Shown here: positions 17,038 through 28,027 of the stretch, one piece after another
How positions within the stretch are numbered: the stretch's first letter is position 1
Layout: the number at the start of each line of letters is the position of its first letter
Source: Stappia stellulata DSM 5886
GTDB taxonomy: Bacteria > Pseudomonadota > Alphaproteobacteria > Rhizobiales > Stappiaceae
DNA length: 64,000 nt
Assembly (NCBI RefSeq): GCF_000423705.1
Contig: NZ_AUIM01000004.1
Coordinates: forward strand, 574,587 to 638,586
Direction: 5' to 3'
Program-made: the position numbers and the translations under genes
The notes under the pieces: model-generated
Databases searched by the model: none
Told to the model about the DNA's origin: nothing
What the model saw: only the letters and a program-made list of their open reading frames with translations

Positions 17038-18261
17038 ATGCATATTGTAACCAAGACCTCAGAACTCGCCGACATCTGCCGGCGTCTCGCGCAACACGAC
17101 TTCGTCACGGTCGACACGGAATTTCTCCGTGAAACGACGTTTTGGCCGAAGCTGTGTGTCATACAACTGGCAAGCCCGGATGAGGCGGTCATCGTCGACG
17201 CCCTCTCCGATGAGCTTGACCTCGCACCGTTTTTCGAGCTGATGCGCGACGAGAAGGTGATGAAGGTCTTTCACGCCGCCCGCCAGGACATCGAAATCGT
17301 CTATCATCTCGGCGGCTTCATTCCCCATCCCGTGTTCGACACCCAGGTGGCGGCGATGGTCTGCGGTTTCGGCGATTCGATCTCCTACGACCAACTGGTG
17401 CACCGGGTCACAGCGGTCAGGATCGACAAATCCTCGCGCTTTACCGACTGGTCGCGGCGCCCGCTGAGCGACAAGCAGCTCGATTATGCGCTTGCCGACG
17501 TGACCCACCTGCGCGACGTCTATCTGTTCCTCAAGGCCAATCTGGCCGAACAGGGCCGCACCCATTGGGTCGGCGACGAGATGGAGGTCCTTACCTCCGA
17601 AAGCACCTATCGCAGCGAACCCGAAAACGCGTGGAAGCGCCTCAAGCTGCGCGTGCGCAAGCCGATCGAATTCGCCGTGTTGCAGGAGGTTGCCGCGTGG
17701 CGCGAACGCGAGGCCCATACCCGCAACGTTCCCCGCAACCGCGTCGTCAAGGACGATGCGATCTACGAAATCGCCGCGCAGCAGCCGGTGAACACGCAGG
17801 CGCTCGCCGCACTGCGAACAATCCCGCGCGGCTTCGAGCGCTCGCGCACCGCGGAGGAAATTCTCGGGGCCGTGAAGCGTGCGCTGGCGATTCCCAGGGA
17901 CGAGTTGCCCCAGGTGCCCAAGGGGCGCATCGCGCCTGACGGGTCGGCAGCGGCCGTCGACCTGCTGAAAGTGCTCTTGAAGCTGATCAGCGAGGCGCAG
18001 GGTGTGGCCGCCAAGGTGATCGCGACGGTTGAGGATCTGGAAAAGATCGCCGCCAGCGACGATGCCGACGTGGCCGCGATGAAGGGCTGGCGCCGGGAAC
18101 TTTTCGGGGAAGCCGCGCTCAAGCTGAAACGCGGTGAAGTCGCCCTCGCCTTCAACGGCAAGCGGATTGTTGCCGTCGACCAGGCCGAGCCGGTCCAGAT
18201 GGAAAAGCCGAAGCCGTCGCGCAAGCGCAAATCGCGACAAAGGGCTGAAGCGGGAGACTGA
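17038..18261 (+). CDS. rnd: Ribonuclease D
   Basis: A 407-residue 3'-5' exoribonuclease that takes part in tRNA 3'-end maturation. The DEDDy exonuclease domain is seen: D-x-E in [11 protein letters not shown], the second Asp in [13 protein letters not shown], and Y-x-x-x-D in [15 protein letters not shown]. An HRDC domain follows (about residues 210-290, [19 protein letters not shown]), and the C-terminus is a Lys/Arg-rich tail. ATG 17038 is taken as the start; the same frame is open far upstream over the antisense of aspS, which is an artefact. It is divergent from aspS and convergent with ppx. Confidence 0.95.
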   Translation: MHIVTKTSELADICRRLAQHDFVTVDTEFLRETTFWPKLCVIQLASPDEAVIVDALSDELDLAPFFELMRDEKVMKVFHAARQDIEIVYHLGGFIPHPVFDTQVAAMVCGFGDSISYDQLVHRVTAVRIDKSSRFTDWSRRPLSDKQLDYALADVTHLRDVYLFLKANLAEQGRTHWVGDEMEVLTSESTYRSEPENAWKRLKLRVRKPIEFAVLQEVAAWREREAHTRNVPRNRVVKDDAIYEIAAQQPVNTQALAALRTIPRGFERSRTAEEILGAVKRALAIPRDELPQVPKGRIAPDGSAAAVDLLKVLLKLISEAQGVAAKVIATVEDLEKIAASDDADVAAMKGWRRELFGEAALKLKRGEVALAFNGKRIVAVDQAEPVQMEKPKPSRKRKSRQRAEAGD

Positions 18262-18321
18262 GCGCCCGGCCGTTTTCGGCAGCCCAAGGCGCCGCACGCC
18301 CGGTCGTCGCGCCAGCCCCGC

Positions 18322-19854
18322 TTAGACGGAGCCATTCACCAGGACGCGCGCCTTCAGTCCCAACAGACGGGCGAATTGCGTTGCGCGTTTGCGCAGCCTT
18401 TCGCCATCGAGCTCCGCATAGGCGGCGGGTAGTCCGACAACCATTTCCCCCTCCACCACCGAAACCTCGACCTGCTGCAGGATGCCGGCAACCGATGCGC
18501 TCACCACCGAGGCGAGCCGCAACGCGCCTCCGAGAATGCGCGCACGCTCCTTCAGTCGCGTATGGGCCAGCTCGCGAATCCTCGGGCCAAGCCCATCTTC
18601 CACAAGCCCTTGGTGTCGATAGAAGGCGGAGAGTGCGAGATAGGCGCGCCCCGCATGATCGATACCGACGAAACCTGCGTTCGAGATGATGTTGAGGCTC
18701 TGCTCGCCGCGATAGTCGGGATGGGCCCGCCAGCCGATGTCGGACAGCAGGCAGCCGGCCGCCCTCAGGCGCCGCTCGTATTCCGTCTCGTCGATCCCGA
18801 CCGCCGGAAACACCTTGTCCGTCCAGGCCACCAGTTCTTCCGAATAGGCTGGCGAGCGGGCGCGCAGGACGGACAGCTCCCGCGCCGCCTCGATCAACGG
18901 GTCCTGGTGTTTCACCTCCTCCGGCAGCAGGTCGTAGAGGAGACCTTCGCGCAGGCCGAGCGCGGACATGACGACGCTTTCGGATTTGGAACGCTTGAGC
19001 ACCCGCTCCATGACCACCGCGCCAAAGGGCAGCAACTGGCGCCGGGCGCGCGACACCACGTCGATCATGCTCAGGCTTTCCGGATCGCGGCGCGCCACCA
19101 GCTGACAGAACTCGATGGCCTCCTCCGCAGGAATGCAATAGTCGTGCATCACATGCAGCGGATAACCGTTCTGGAAGAGATGCAACCTGGCCAGCGACCG
19201 CCATGTGCCCCCCACCGCATAGAAGGGCTTTCCCGCGCCGATCGGCAGCCAGTCGACGCCGTCAAGCGCCTGCTCCGCGATCTTCTGGGCCTTGGCGGTC
19301 TTTCCGTCGGCCTCTTCCTGCAGCCGGATGCCGCCAAGCGGCAAGGTCTGGCCACGACCGATTTCCTCGTTGTTCAACTCGACCAGTTCAAGGCTGCCAC
19401 CGCCGAGATCTCCGACGATCCCGTCGGGGCGCCACATCCCGGAGACGATCCCGAGCGCGGCCAGGCGCGCCTCGTCTCGCCCGGACAGCAAGCGCACATC
19501 GGTGCGGCAAATCCGTTCGACCGTGTCGATGAACGCCGCGCCGTTTTCCGCATCCCGCGTGGCGGCGGTGGCCATGATGAACACATCGATGACACCGATC
19601 TGGTCGCACAGCCGGCGAAAGCGCGCGAGCGCCCGCACGGCGATATCGACCGACTTGTCGGCGAGCCGCCCAGTGGCCCCGACCCCGCGCCCGAGGCCTG
19701 CAAGCACTTTTTCATTGAACAGCACGGTGGGCGTGCGGGCGTGGCGCTCGTAGACGACCAGACGGATCGAGTTCGAGCCGATGTCGATAACGGCAACCGG
19801 CCCGCTGCCGTTCAGCCGGCCGCGGACGATCTGCGTATGCGACGCATCAGCCAC
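18322..19854 (-). CDS. ppx: Exopolyphosphatase (Ppx/GppA family)
   Basis: A 510-residue enzyme that releases phosphate from the ends of polyphosphate. The actin-like ATPase fold shows the phosphate-1 loop [28 protein letters not shown], the phosphate-2 loop [13 protein letters not shown], and an HD-like C-terminal region ([20 protein letters not shown]). It starts with GTG 19854 inside the ppk coding region: the ppk TGA lies at 19849-19847, so the two genes overlap by 8 bp and are translationally coupled. Pairing with ppk supports a polyphosphate role rather than pppGpp hydrolysis. A second Ppx/GppA paralog lies 36 kb away. Confidence 0.94.
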   Translation of the reverse strand: MADASHTQIVRGRLNGSGPVAVIDIGSNSIRLVVYERHARTPTVLFNEKVLAGLGRGVGATGRLADKSVDIAVRALARFRRLCDQIGVIDVFIMATAATRDAENGAAFIDTVERICRTDVRLLSGRDEARLAALGIVSGMWRPDGIVGDLGGGSLELVELNNEEIGRGQTLPLGGIRLQEEADGKTAKAQKIAEQALDGVDWLPIGAGKPFYAVGGTWRSLARLHLFQNGYPLHVMHDYCIPAEEAIEFCQLVARRDPESLSMIDVVSRARRQLLPFGAVVMERVLKRSKSESVVMSALGLREGLLYDLLPEEVKHQDPLIEAARELSVLRARSPAYSEELVAWTDKVFPAVGIDETEYERRLRAAGCLLSDIGWRAHPDYRGEQSLNIISNAGFVGIDHAGRAYLALSAFYRHQGLVEDGLGPRIRELAHTRLKERARILGGALRLASVVSASVAGILQQVEVSVVEGEMVVGLPAAYAELDGERLRKRATQFARLLGLKARVLVNGSV

Positions 19855-22072
19855 GCGCCTTCGGCTCCGCGAACGACTTCGGGCTGTGACTGCGCAGCGA
19901 CTTGCCGCGTCCTGAAAGCGATGGATTTGTCATGAAGTACTGGTGCGCATTGAAGCGCTTTTCCCCTCGCGACAGCCGCACGCGTTCATGTCCCCCGTCG
20001 GCAAGAAGCCGCCAGCTTTGCTGATTGTCCTTCAAGTTGGCGACCATGATCTGATCGAGCACCTGTTCGTGGACGGTCGGGGACAACAGCGGGGCGAGCG
20101 TTTCGACGCGCCGGTCGATGTTGCGCGGCATGAGATCCGCCGAGCCGATATAGATCATCGCCTGCGGCGAGGGAAGCCCGTGCCCGTTGCCGAAGCAGAA
20201 AATTCGGCTGTGTTCCAGAAAACGTCCGACAATCGACTTGGCGCGGATGTTTTCCGAAAGTCCGGGAATGCCGGGACGCAGGCAGCAGATGCCCCGGATG
20301 ACCAGATCGATCTGCACACCGGCCTGGCTGGCCTCATACAGCGCATCGATAATGCCGGGATCGACGAGCGAATTCATCTTCATCCAGATTTGAGCCGGCC
20401 GCCCCGCCTTCGCGTGTTCCGCTTCCGCCGCGATCATTTCCGTCATTTCGCGGCGCAGGGTCACTGGCGAAACCATCATGTGTTGCAGCTCCACCGGCTC
20501 GGCATAGCCGGTGATGTAGTTGAAGATCTTCGCCGCCTCGCGCCCGATTTCGGGGTCGGCGGTGAAATACGACAGATCCGTGTAGATCCGCGCGGTGATC
20601 GGATGGTAGTTGCCCGTCCCGATATGGCAGTAGGTGCGCAACTCGCCATGCTCGCGCCGCACCACCATCGACAGCTTGGCGTGCGTCTTGAGCTCCAGGA
20701 AACCGAAGACCACTTGCACGCCGGCGCGTTCCAGATCCCGCGCCCAGCGAATGTTGGCCTCCTCATCAAACCGCGCCTTCAGTTCCACCAGCGCCGTGAC
20801 AGACTTGCCGGCTTCGGCGGCCTCGGCGAGCGCCTTGACGATCGGGGAATTGTTGGAGGTGCGGTAGAGCGTCTGCTTGATCGCGACCACATCCGGGTCC
20901 TGTGCGGCCTGCCGCAGGTACTGAACCACGACGTCGAAGGACTCATACGGGTGGTGGACGATGATGTCCTTTTGCTGGATCGCGGCGAAACAGTCGCCGC
21001 CATGTTCGCGAATTCGTTCGGGAAACCGTGGCGTGAACGGCTCGAACTTGAGGTCGTCGCGGTCGATTGAAACGAGCTGCGAGAGGTTGTTCAGCGCCAG
21101 CAGGCCATCGACCCGGAAATTCTGCTCCGGCTCGACGTCCAGCGCCTCGGCGACAAACTCGCTCAGCGAGGCAGGCGTCGTGTCCTCGATCTCGAGGCGA
21201 ATCACCGATCCACGCCGGCGGCGCTTCAGCGCGCTCTCGAAGAGACGCACGAGATCCTCCGCCTCCTCCTCGATCTCCAGATCGGAATCGCGAACGACCC
21301 GGAAGGCGCCCTTGCCGCGGATTTCGTAGCCGGGAAAGAGGCGGGTGATGAACAGCCCGACCGCATTCTCAATGGTGATGAAGCGCGCACCGGGCTCCGC
21401 CTCGCTTTCCGGAAGCCGCACGAAGCGCTCCACCTGGGAGGGGATGCGCAAAAGCGCGGTCATACCGCGCCCGCCCTTCTCCGGCGCGAGTTCGAGCGCC
21501 AGCGAAAAACCGAGATTGGCGATGAAGGGAAAGGGATGCGCCGGGTCGATCGCCAGCGGGGTCAGCACGGGAAAGATATGGGCGAGGAAATGCTCCTCGA
21601 GCCAGACCATGTCGGAGGCGGACAGATCCGCGCCCTCCACAATCGCCACGCCTTCCCCTGCCAGCAGCTTGCGCATTTCGCGCCACACGTCCTGCTGTTC
21701 GGCCTGCAGGTCAAGCCCGGCGGTTGCCACCCGCTCAAGCTGTTCCGCCGGCGTCAGCCCGTCGAGGGAGCGTGTCGTGACCCCCTCGCGCATCTGGGCG
21801 CTCAACCCTGCAACCCGGACCATGAAGAACTCGTCGAGATTGTTGGCTGAGATCGACAGGAACCGCAGCCGCTCAAGCAGCGGATGGGAGGGATTCTCCG
21901 CCTCTTCCAGAACCCGGCGGTTGAACTGCAGCCAGGACAGTTCGCGATTGATGAACCGGCTCGGATGTCCCGCGAGCGCCTCGGCGGCGTCCGACGCGCG
22001 CGCATCAGTGCCGGCGGAGGTGGCGGCCGTCTTGCTGTCCGCTGCCGGTGGTGTCGCGCTGCTGTCGTTCAT
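19847..22072 (-). CDS. ppk1: Polyphosphate kinase 1
   Basis: A 741-residue membrane-associated enzyme that builds polyphosphate from ATP. The family layout is complete: N-terminal domain ([19 protein letters not shown]), head domain, and two catalytic C-terminal domains with VRRYLRQA-type loop [20 protein letters not shown], the autophosphorylated-His region [19 protein letters not shown], and the second phosphate-binding segment [20 protein letters not shown] 22072 is preceded by GGAGAGAG. A Ser/Thr/Ala-rich N-terminal tail of about 35 residues is not conserved. It heads the ppk-ppx pair; hdaA lies upstream on the same strand after 129 bp. Confidence 0.97.
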   Translation of the reverse strand: MNDSSATPPAADSKTAATSAGTDARASDAAEALAGHPSRFINRELSWLQFNRRVLEEAENPSHPLLERLRFLSISANNLDEFFMVRVAGLSAQMREGVTTRSLDGLTPAEQLERVATAGLDLQAEQQDVWREMRKLLAGEGVAIVEGADLSASDMVWLEEHFLAHIFPVLTPLAIDPAHPFPFIANLGFSLALELAPEKGGRGMTALLRIPSQVERFVRLPESEAEPGARFITIENAVGLFITRLFPGYEIRGKGAFRVVRDSDLEIEEEAEDLVRLFESALKRRRRGSVIRLEIEDTTPASLSEFVAEALDVEPEQNFRVDGLLALNNLSQLVSIDRDDLKFEPFTPRFPERIREHGGDCFAAIQQKDIIVHHPYESFDVVVQYLRQAAQDPDVVAIKQTLYRTSNNSPIVKALAEAAEAGKSVTALVELKARFDEEANIRWARDLERAGVQVVFGFLELKTHAKLSMVVRREHGELRTYCHIGTGNYHPITARIYTDLSYFTADPEIGREAAKIFNYITGYAEPVELQHMMVSPVTLRREMTEMIAAEAEHAKAGRPAQIWMKMNSLVDPGIIDALYEASQAGVQIDLVIRGICCLRPGIPGLSENIRAKSIVGRFLEHSRIFCFGNGHGLPSPQAMIYIGSADLMPRNIDRRVETLAPLLSPTVHEQVLDQIMVANLKDNQQSWRLLADGGHERVRLSRGEKRFNAHQYFMTNPSLSGRGKSLRSHSPKSFAEPKARG

Positions 22073-22201
22073 TGCTCTCTCCTGTTGCGCGGCGGCGCCG
22101 CTAACCGACAGCGCCCGCCTCACCCCATATCTATCCGATCAGTTTGACGGTTTTGCATCGCCTGGCAAAGCTTTCTGCGCACCCGCTTGCGGCGGCGGCG
22201 T

Positions 22202-22885
22202 TCATTGCCCCGCGGCAAGTATCCGGGCGGCGAGCGGGCGCGTTATCTTGCGTCCGGCGGCAAGCGATGCCCGGTCCAGCGCATCCACCAGCGCCTGCGC
22301 GGCCGCCACCGAGCGTTCCATGCGCACCACGAGATAATCAACGACTGCCGGGTCGATGTCGATCTGGCGATCGGAGAACAGCTTGACGAGAACCTGCCGC
22401 AGCAAACCGTCATCGGGCTCCAGGATTTCGACCGGGGTGGCCGCCCGCAGGCGCGAGGCGAGATCGGGAAGCTTCAGCCCCCAGCTCACCGGCCAGGTGC
22501 GCGAGGTGATCAGCACCGTTGCGCCGCGATCCCTTGCAAGGTTGAGCAGGTGAAAAAGCGCCGTCTCGTCGACGCCGCGATGCGCATCTTCCACGACAAC
22601 CGCGCCCGGCGCCACCAGCGCCTCCATGTCGGCTTCTCCCAGATGCGGCGCCGCGACATACGCGCCGCCGGTTTCGGCAAGCCAGATCTGAGCCAGGTGG
22701 CTCTTGCCCGACCCCACCGGCCCGGCGAGCAGCGTGACCGGCGCCGGCCACGCGGGCCAGGCATCGATCAGCCCGAAGGCCGCCTCGTTCGACGCCCCGA
22801 TGAGGAAATCGTCGCGGCCCTGGGCCGCCTGATGCGGAAGCACCAGCGGCAGTTGGCTGTCGGCCTGTTGGCTCCGGTCAGACAT
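22202..22885 (-). CDS. hdaA: DnaA regulatory inactivator HdaA-like AAA+ protein
   Basis: A 227-residue relative of the DnaA AAA+ domain. With the DNA-loaded beta clamp, Hda proteins stimulate ATP hydrolysis by DnaA and so prevent re-initiation of replication. The N-terminus contains the clamp-binding-type motif QLPLVLP, the Walker A is LLAGPVGSGKSHLAQIW, Walker B is AVVVEDAHRG, and the sensor 1 region is LITSRTWPV. The DNA-binding domain IV of DnaA is absent, as expected. ATG 22885 overlaps the end of the upstream permease gene by 8 bp; a GTG at 22891 is an alternative start. Confidence 0.9.
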   Translation of the reverse strand: MSDRSQQADSQLPLVLPHQAAQGRDDFLIGASNEAAFGLIDAWPAWPAPVTLLAGPVGSGKSHLAQIWLAETGGAYVAAPHLGEADMEALVAPGAVVVEDAHRGVDETALFHLLNLARDRGATVLITSRTWPVSWGLKLPDLASRLRAATPVEILEPDDGLLRQVLVKLFSDRQIDIDPAVVDYLVVRMERSVAAAQALVDALDRASLAAGRKITRPLAARILAAGQ

Positions 22886-23966
22886 TTTCACCGTCCGCCC
22901 CCGCGCCGCCCGGACCGGAATAGAGCGTGCTTGCCATGTACTGGGACAGCGCGAAACGCGCCAGCACCCCGATCATGGCCGCCGCGGGCACCGCGATCAG
23001 CATGCCGACGAAGCCGAAGAGATAACCGAATGCGAACAGGGCGAACATCAGCCAGACCGGATGCAGCCCCACGGTCTTGCCGACAAGCTTCGGCTGCAGG
23101 ACGTTTCCTTCCAGGAACTGGCCGACCGCGAAAACAACCAGCACCGCGCCAATCATGACCCAGTCCGGCCAGAACTGCACCAGCGCCACCCCCAGCGACA
23201 CCGCCAGCCCGAGCGTCGCGCCGACATAGGGAATGAAACTGACGAGCCCGGCGCCGATGCCGATCAAGAGGCCGAAATTCAGTCCGACCGCCGCCAGGCC
23301 GATGGCATAGAAGGTCCCAAGCAAAAAGCAGACGCTGAGTTGGCCGCGCAGGAAACCGGCGACCGCCGCGTCCATTTCCCCGGCCAACCGCTCGATTGTG
23401 TGGCGATGCTGGCGCGGCAGCCAGCCGTCGACCCGCTCGACCATGTGGTCCCAGTCAAGCAGCAGGTAGAAGGCAACGACGGGTGTGACCACGAAGAGCG
23501 ACAACACCGACAGCAGCGCCTGACCGCCGTTCCACAGGGATTTGGCGACGCTCGCGATCCATCCCGCTCCCTCGCCGAGCAACCCGCCAACGCTCGACTT
23601 CATTTCCGCGCTGCCGATGCCCAGAACGTCGAAGGCCCGTTGCCCGAGATTTTCCGTCACCAGTGTCTGCAGGGCCCCGACAAGTTTCGGTAGCTCGGAC
23701 AGGAATTCGGAAAGCTGGTTGCCGAGAACCGGCAGCAAGAGCAGCAGGATGAGCAGGAAGGCGATGACGAAGACTGCCAGGATCGTGATGGTCGCGGCCA
23801 GCCGGTGCAGGCCCAGGCGCTCGAGCCAGTCGGCGACCGGATCGAGCAGATAGGCAAGCGCCATGCCCGCGACAAACGGCAGCAGGATCGGGCTGAACAC
23901 ATAGATGAAGGCGGAAAACACGGCGAATGAGCCGAGCCAGAAATAGATTTGCCGCTTCAAGGTCAC
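22878..23966 (-). CDS. AI-2E family transporter (PerM/YdiK-like permease)
   Basis: A 362-residue inner-membrane protein with about eight hydrophobic segments and the family pattern: an N-terminal pair ending in [20 protein letters not shown], the [18 protein letters not shown] loop, and C-terminal [16 protein letters not shown] and [20 protein letters not shown]. Family members export varied small molecules or sodium; this one has no assigned substrate. I prefer GTG 23966, which gives [12 protein letters not shown]; an upstream TTG at 24041 is open but adds 25 polar residues. It lies between a CDP-alcohol phosphatidyltransferase gene and hdaA on the same strand, a usual order in this group of bacteria. 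Confidence 0.88.
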   Translation of the reverse strand: MTLKRQIYFWLGSFAVFSAFIYVFSPILLPFVAGMALAYLLDPVADWLERLGLHRLAATITILAVFVIAFLLILLLLLPVLGNQLSEFLSELPKLVGALQTLVTENLGQRAFDVLGIGSAEMKSSVGGLLGEGAGWIASVAKSLWNGGQALLSVLSLFVVTPVVAFYLLLDWDHMVERVDGWLPRQHRHTIERLAGEMDAAVAGFLRGQLSVCFLLGTFYAIGLAAVGLNFGLLIGIGAGLVSFIPYVGATLGLAVSLGVALVQFWPDWVMIGAVLVVFAVGQFLEGNVLQPKLVGKTVGLHPVWLMFALFAFGYLFGFVGMLIAVPAAAMIGVLARFALSQYMASTLYSGPGGAGADGENV

Positions 23967-24047
23967 GATGCTGCGTCCCGTCTTCGCCGGTTGGTGGAGC
24001 GATGCGTCACGAAGTCTTTGGTGCGTCCGGATGTCTTTCAAGAGTCA

Positions 24048-24593
24048 TCACGGCACGCGATCCGCCGCCGCCATGTGCCGGATCCACGCCCGCAGATAGG
24101 CAGCCGCCGACAGCAACGTCAAGATGGCGGTGGCGAGGACCATGCCGTTTTCCATCCAGGCAATGCGGACCCCGAAGGCCGCTTTCCCCAGGATCGTCGC
24201 CGCCGTCACGATCTGGGCAACGGTGGTCGCCTTGCTAATGAGGAACGGCCGGATTTCCACCGGACGGTCCATGATCCACGACAGATTGACCGCACCGACG
24301 ATCAGCAGGTCGCGGGCCGTGACCGCAACGACGAGCCAGACCGGCAGCATTCCGGCAAACAGGAGCGAGAGATAGACCGCAACCAGCAATGCCTTGTCGG
24401 CGATGGGATCGAGATAGGCTCCCAACTCGCTTTGCATGTCGAAGCGCCGGGCGATGTAGCCGTCTATTCCGTCCGAGACCCCGCACAGCACGAACAGCCA
24501 GAACGCGGTCGCGAAATGCCCGTCGGCGATCAGCCAGACGACAACCGGGACGCCGAGCAGACGCGCGATCGTGATCAGATTGGGCAGGGTCAC
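24048..24593 (-). CDS. CDP-alcohol phosphatidyltransferase (PgsA-like)
   Basis: A 181-residue membrane enzyme of phospholipid synthesis. The family signature D-G-x2-A-R-x8-G-x3-D-x3-D is present within [20 protein letters not shown] plus the following IAD (about residues 44-69), together with four to five hydrophobic segments. It probably makes phosphatidylglycerol phosphate or cardiolipin; the family alone does not settle which alcohol is used. It starts with GTG 24593. It is divergent from purM across a 105-bp gap that must hold both promoters. Confidence 0.88.
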   Translation of the reverse strand: MTLPNLITIARLLGVPVVVWLIADGHFATAFWLFVLCGVSDGIDGYIARRFDMQSELGAYLDPIADKALLVAVYLSLLFAGMLPVWLVVAVTARDLLIVGAVNLSWIMDRPVEIRPFLISKATTVAQIVTAATILGKAAFGVRIAWMENGMVLATAILTLLSAAAYLRAWIRHMAAADRVP

Positions 24594-24698
24594 GGGCGGT
24601 CCTCAACCAACCTTGTGAACAGGTTCCCGGGTTTTGCTTGCATTCGCGACTTTCTGTGTTTGTATGCGCGCCCTGATCAGGCTTTCGGAGACACGACC

Positions 24699-25781
24699 AT
24701 GAGCGAGGCAAATCCCCCGCGCGGCAACGGTTTGAGCTACGCCGATGCTGGTGTGGATATCGACGCGGGCAACGCCCTCGTCAAGCGGATCAAGCCTCTT
24801 GTGAAGGCGACGGCCCGCCCCGGCGCCGACGGGGAGATCGGAGGCTTCGGCGGCGTGTTCGATTTGAAGGCGGCCGGCTTCACCGATCCGGTGCTCGTCG
24901 CCGCCAACGACGGCGTCGGCACCAAGCTCAAGATCGCCATCGACAGCGCTCAACACGACACGGTCGGGATCGACCTCGTGGCGATGTGCGTCAACGACCT
25001 CGTGGTCCAGGGCGCGGAGCCGCTGTTCTTCCTCGACTATTACGCCTGCGGCGCGCTCGACATCGAGACCGCAGCGGCCGTGGTCGCCGGCATCGCGGAA
25101 GGCTGCCGCCGCGCCGGCTGCGCACTGATCGGCGGCGAGACCGCCGAAATGCCCGGCATGTACGGCGACAAGGACTACGATCTCGCCGGATTTGCGGTGG
25201 GGGCTGCAGAGCGCGGCAACCTCCTGCCGCGCGGCGATGCAGTCGCGGGCGACGTTCTGCTGGCACTCGGCTCCGCCGGCGTTCACTCAAACGGCTATTC
25301 GCTGGTGCGCAAGATCGTCGAGCGCTCCGGTCTCGACTGGAATGCGGATGCGCCCTTCGCCCCCGGCACGAGCCTCGGCGCAGCGCTGATGACGCCCACG
25401 CGCATCTATGTGAAGCCGCTGCTTGCCGCGCTGAAGGCCGGTCCAGGCATCAAGGCACTCGCCCATATCACCGGCGGCGGCCTGCCGGAAAACCTGCCCC
25501 GCGTGTTGCCCGATACGCTCGCCGCGCGGATCGATCTCAACGCCCTCTGCGTGCCGCCCGTCTTCGGCTGGCTCGCGTCGACCGGCGGAGTCGCCCAGTC
25601 GGAAATGCTGCGCACCTTCAACTGCGGTGTCGGAATGGTGGTCGCCGTTTCGGCTGAACAAGCCGACGAGGTTGCAAAGGTTCTCGCGGCCGAAGGCGAG
25701 AGCGTCAGCCGCATCGGGACGCTCGAGCCGCGCGCTGCCGACGGCGAGGTCGTGATCTTCGACGGGGCACTGGCGCTTTGA
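24699..25781 (+). CDS. purM: Phosphoribosylformylglycinamidine cyclo-ligase (AIR synthetase)
   Basis: A 360-residue cytosolic enzyme of de novo purine synthesis, forming AIR from FGAM with ATP. Typical stretches include [67 protein letters not shown] and [16 protein letters not shown]. The length is standard. ATG 24699 follows a GGAGAC ribosome-binding site. Its stop overlaps the start of purN, so the two form a coupled operon. Confidence 0.97.
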   Translation: MSEANPPRGNGLSYADAGVDIDAGNALVKRIKPLVKATARPGADGEIGGFGGVFDLKAAGFTDPVLVAANDGVGTKLKIAIDSAQHDTVGIDLVAMCVNDLVVQGAEPLFFLDYYACGALDIETAAAVVAGIAEGCRRAGCALIGGETAEMPGMYGDKDYDLAGFAVGAAERGNLLPRGDAVAGDVLLALGSAGVHSNGYSLVRKIVERSGLDWNADAPFAPGTSLGAALMTPTRIYVKPLLAALKAGPGIKALAHITGGGLPENLPRVLPDTLAARIDLNALCVPPVFGWLASTGGVAQSEMLRTFNCGVGMVVAVSAEQADEVAKVLAAEGESVSRIGTLEPRAADGEVVIFDGALAL

Positions 25782-26443
25782 CCAGCACATCCACGCGCCG
25801 TCGGACAGCCATTCTGGTCTCCGGGCGCGGCTCCAACATGACCGCTCTCCTCGCCGCCGCCGCCGATCCCGCCTGTCCGGCACGGATCGATGCGGTGGTT
25901 GCCAATGTGCCCGGCGCCCCGGCCCTCGACAAGGCTGCCGAGGCGGGCGTGGAGGCGCTGACAGTCGATCACCGCGGCCTCGGCGGTCGAAAGGCATTCG
26001 AGGAACGACTGGACGCCGAACTGCGTGCCCGCGAGATCGAGCTTGTCTGCCTCGCCGGCTTCATGCGGATCCTGACGCCCTGGTTCGTCGACCGCTGGAG
26101 CGACCGGTTGATCAACATTCATCCGGCCCTGCTACCGGCCTTCAAGGGTCTCGACACCCACGCCCGCGCCCTTGCCGAAGGCTGCAAGATCCACGGAGCC
26201 ACAGTGCATTTCGTGCGCTCCGAGATGGACACCGGCCCTGTAATTGCTCAGGGCGCCGTCGCTGTCCTCGACGACGACACGCCGGAAACGCTCGGTGCCC
26301 GGGTGCTTGAGGTCGAGCATGCGATCTATCCGCAGGCGTTGCGGCTTGTCGCCTCCGGCGCCTATGAGATCGACGGCATGCGCGTGCGCGCCACCGGGGG
26401 CGACCCTGCCATGCCCGCCCCGCTGATCGTGCCGGACAGCTGA
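25778..26443 (+). CDS. purN: Phosphoribosylglycinamide formyltransferase 1
   Basis: A 221-residue enzyme that formylates GAR using 10-formyl-tetrahydrofolate. The N-terminal [14 protein letters not shown] binds the phosphate of [19 protein letters not shown] and [12 protein letters not shown] carry the catalytic Asn-His, and [20 protein letters not shown] supplies the second His and Asp. The start is TTG 25778, which shares bases with the purM stop (TTGA), a typical coupled arrangement. The end lies 8 bp from the convergent WYL regulator gene. Confidence 0.96.
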   Translation: MTSTSTRRRTAILVSGRGSNMTALLAAAADPACPARIDAVVANVPGAPALDKAAEAGVEALTVDHRGLGGRKAFEERLDAELRAREIELVCLAGFMRILTPWFVDRWSDRLINIHPALLPAFKGLDTHARALAEGCKIHGATVHFVRSEMDTGPVIAQGAVAVLDDDTPETLGARVLEVEHAIYPQALRLVASGAYEIDGMRVRATGGDPAMPAPLIVPDS

Positions 26444-26451
26444 GACGCGCG

Positions 26452-27186
26452 CTATTCTGCCGCCTGCACCGCGGTTTCCGCATTTTCCACCGGTGGGCAA
26501 TCCGGCTCCGCCATGAGCGCAGTCTGCCACTCGGCGTAAAGCCGCTTCCTCCCGCGCGGGGGACGTGCCTCAAGCACCGTCATTTCCAGCATGCGGTCGG
26601 TCCGGAAATTGCGGAAATCGTTTCTCAGCTCGCACCAGGCCGCCAGCACGCGGGCGCGTTCGAAAAACGCCAGAACGATCGGCCAAATCACACGCCGCTC
26701 CGCCTCGCGCCCGGGCACCTGGTACAGGATCTCGACCTTGTATCCCGACCGCAGGGCCTCGCGCAGGCGCACCAGCTCGATCCGGTCGGCAGGCAGCGCG
26801 CCCGGCGGCGGCGCATAGAGCGGCGCATCGAGAAAACCGTCCCGCAACCCGCCGGGCAGCACGCAGGCAATCTTGGCAACCGCATCGCGCGCCGCGCGCA
26901 CGATCGCCGCGTCGCCCCGCGCCTCGGCCATGCGCAGGCCGAGCATCACGATTTCCAGTTCCTCCGCGGTGAACATCAGCGGCGGTACGTCGTAGCCGTC
27001 CTCAAGCACATAGCCGACCCCGGCCTCGCCGCGCACCGGCACGCCGGAGGCCTGCAGCGAAACGATGTCGCGATAGACCGTGCGCAGCGACACCTCCAGT
27101 TCGCGGGCGATGGCACCGCCACTGACAGGCCCGCGCGCCCGCCGCATCACCTGAATGATCTGCAGCAATCTGTCGGCCCTGCGCAT
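26452..27186 (-). CDS. YafY-type transcriptional regulator (HTH plus WYL domain)
   Basis: A 244-residue DNA-binding protein. Residues 1-60 form a DeoR-like winged helix (ADRLLQIIQVMRRARGPVSG, LEVSLRTVYRDIVSLQASGV), followed by an HTH-linker segment and a WYL-type ligand-sensing domain (about residues 135-230: VEILYQVPGREAERRVIWPI, ARVLAAWCELRNDFRNFRTD). WYL proteins sense small ligands or single-stranded nucleic acid. It is divergent from the GST-like gene; a perfect 9-bp inverted repeat 22 bp before its start is the probable operator, so it probably controls itself and that gene. Confidence 0.92.
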   Translation of the reverse strand: MRRADRLLQIIQVMRRARGPVSGGAIARELEVSLRTVYRDIVSLQASGVPVRGEAGVGYVLEDGYDVPPLMFTAEELEIVMLGLRMAEARGDAAIVRAARDAVAKIACVLPGGLRDGFLDAPLYAPPPGALPADRIELVRLREALRSGYKVEILYQVPGREAERRVIWPIVLAFFERARVLAAWCELRNDFRNFRTDRMLEMTVLEARPPRGRKRLYAEWQTALMAEPDCPPVENAETAVQAAE

Positions 27187-27207
27187 TGTAGCCCCCTATG
27201 CGTGGAA

Positions 27208-27229
27208 TGCTGACAGTATGCTGTCAGCA
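27208..27229. promoter_or_regulatory. Palindromic operator between WYL regulator and GST-like gene
   Basis: TGCTGACAG (27208-27216), TATG, CTGTCAGCA (27221-27229): a perfect inverted repeat with nine-base arms in the 90-bp divergent intergenic region. It is placed to overlap promoters of both genes. The palindrome is seen; binding by the adjacent WYL regulator is inferred from position. Confidence 0.7.
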
Positions 27230-27276
27230 ACCGGTTGCTACAAGCACCGACGACAGATCAACAAAAGGTGCTTCCA

Positions 27277-28020
27277 ATGCTGGTTCTCCTCGACTTCCCG
27301 GTTCGCGCGGAAATTCGCAGCCTCTCCCCCTTCGTCTACAAGGTCGAGGCGCTGCTCGCGCTGTCTGGCTGCGACTACCGCAAGGAGGACGTGCTCGATG
27401 TCGCCGTTCTTCCGCACGGCAAGGTCCCGGTGCTTCGCGACGGCGACAGGATCATTCCCGACAGCACGCTGATCCAGCGTCATCTGGAAGAGCATCACGG
27501 TCTGAGCATAGACGCCGGCCTGACCGAGCTTGAACGGTCGATGGCCGAGGCGTTTCGCCAGATGGCGGAGGAGCATTTGCGCTGGGCGATGATCCACGCC
27601 CGCTGGATCGATCCCGCCGGGGAACCGGAGATCATCGAAATGATCTTCGGCACGCTGCCCGAAGCGATCCGCCGCGACGCCTTCCTACAAGTGCGCGAGG
27701 CCCTGCGCCAATCGCTTTACATGCAAGGGATCGGGCGACATGCGCCGGAAGATATCTACGCCTTCGGCTGCAGGGACCTCGACGCCATTGCAACCTTTCT
27801 AGACGACAAGCCCTTCTTCATGGGCGACCGCCCGACAAGCGTCGACGCGTTTCTCGCCGGACTGCTCCTCAACATGCTGTCGAGCCGCATCGACACGCCC
27901 CTGACGCATCATGCAAGGGCAATCCCTGCCTTTGCGGACTACGTCGTGCGCTTCGAGCGCGAGGTGTTCGGACCGCGCGCGATGCTTCCCGCACATCTGG
28001 CGGAGGCTGCGGCCGCCTGA
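27277..28020 (+). CDS. Glutathione S-transferase-like protein (Faxc/metaxin-like)
   Basis: A 247-residue cytoplasmic protein with a thioredoxin-like N-terminal domain (SLSPFVYKVEALLALSGCDY, then GKVPVLRDGDRIIPDSTLIQ, which includes the usual cis-Pro V-P-V motif and the S/T glutathione-contact position) and an all-helical C-terminal domain (DKPFFMGDRPTSVDAFLAGL). The arrangement resembles the failed-axon-connections/metaxin branch more than classical GSTs. ATG 27277 directly precedes the fold. The palindrome upstream suggests control by the divergent WYL regulator. Substrate unknown. Confidence 0.88.
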   Translation: MLVLLDFPVRAEIRSLSPFVYKVEALLALSGCDYRKEDVLDVAVLPHGKVPVLRDGDRIIPDSTLIQRHLEEHHGLSIDAGLTELERSMAEAFRQMAEEHLRWAMIHARWIDPAGEPEIIEMIFGTLPEAIRRDAFLQVREALRQSLYMQGIGRHAPEDIYAFGCRDLDAIATFLDDKPFFMGDRPTSVDAFLAGLLLNMLSSRIDTPLTHHARAIPAFADYVVRFEREVFGPRAMLPAHLAEAAAA

Positions 28021-28027
28021 GGCGGCC

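Noticed and set aside
13210..18261. A single plus-strand open frame of almost 1,700 codons ending in rnd
   Set aside because: It runs antisense through the ABC exporter and aspS, both of which have all their family motifs on the minus strand. Only its last 407 codons (from 17038) are a real gene; the rest is a GC-rich antisense frame.
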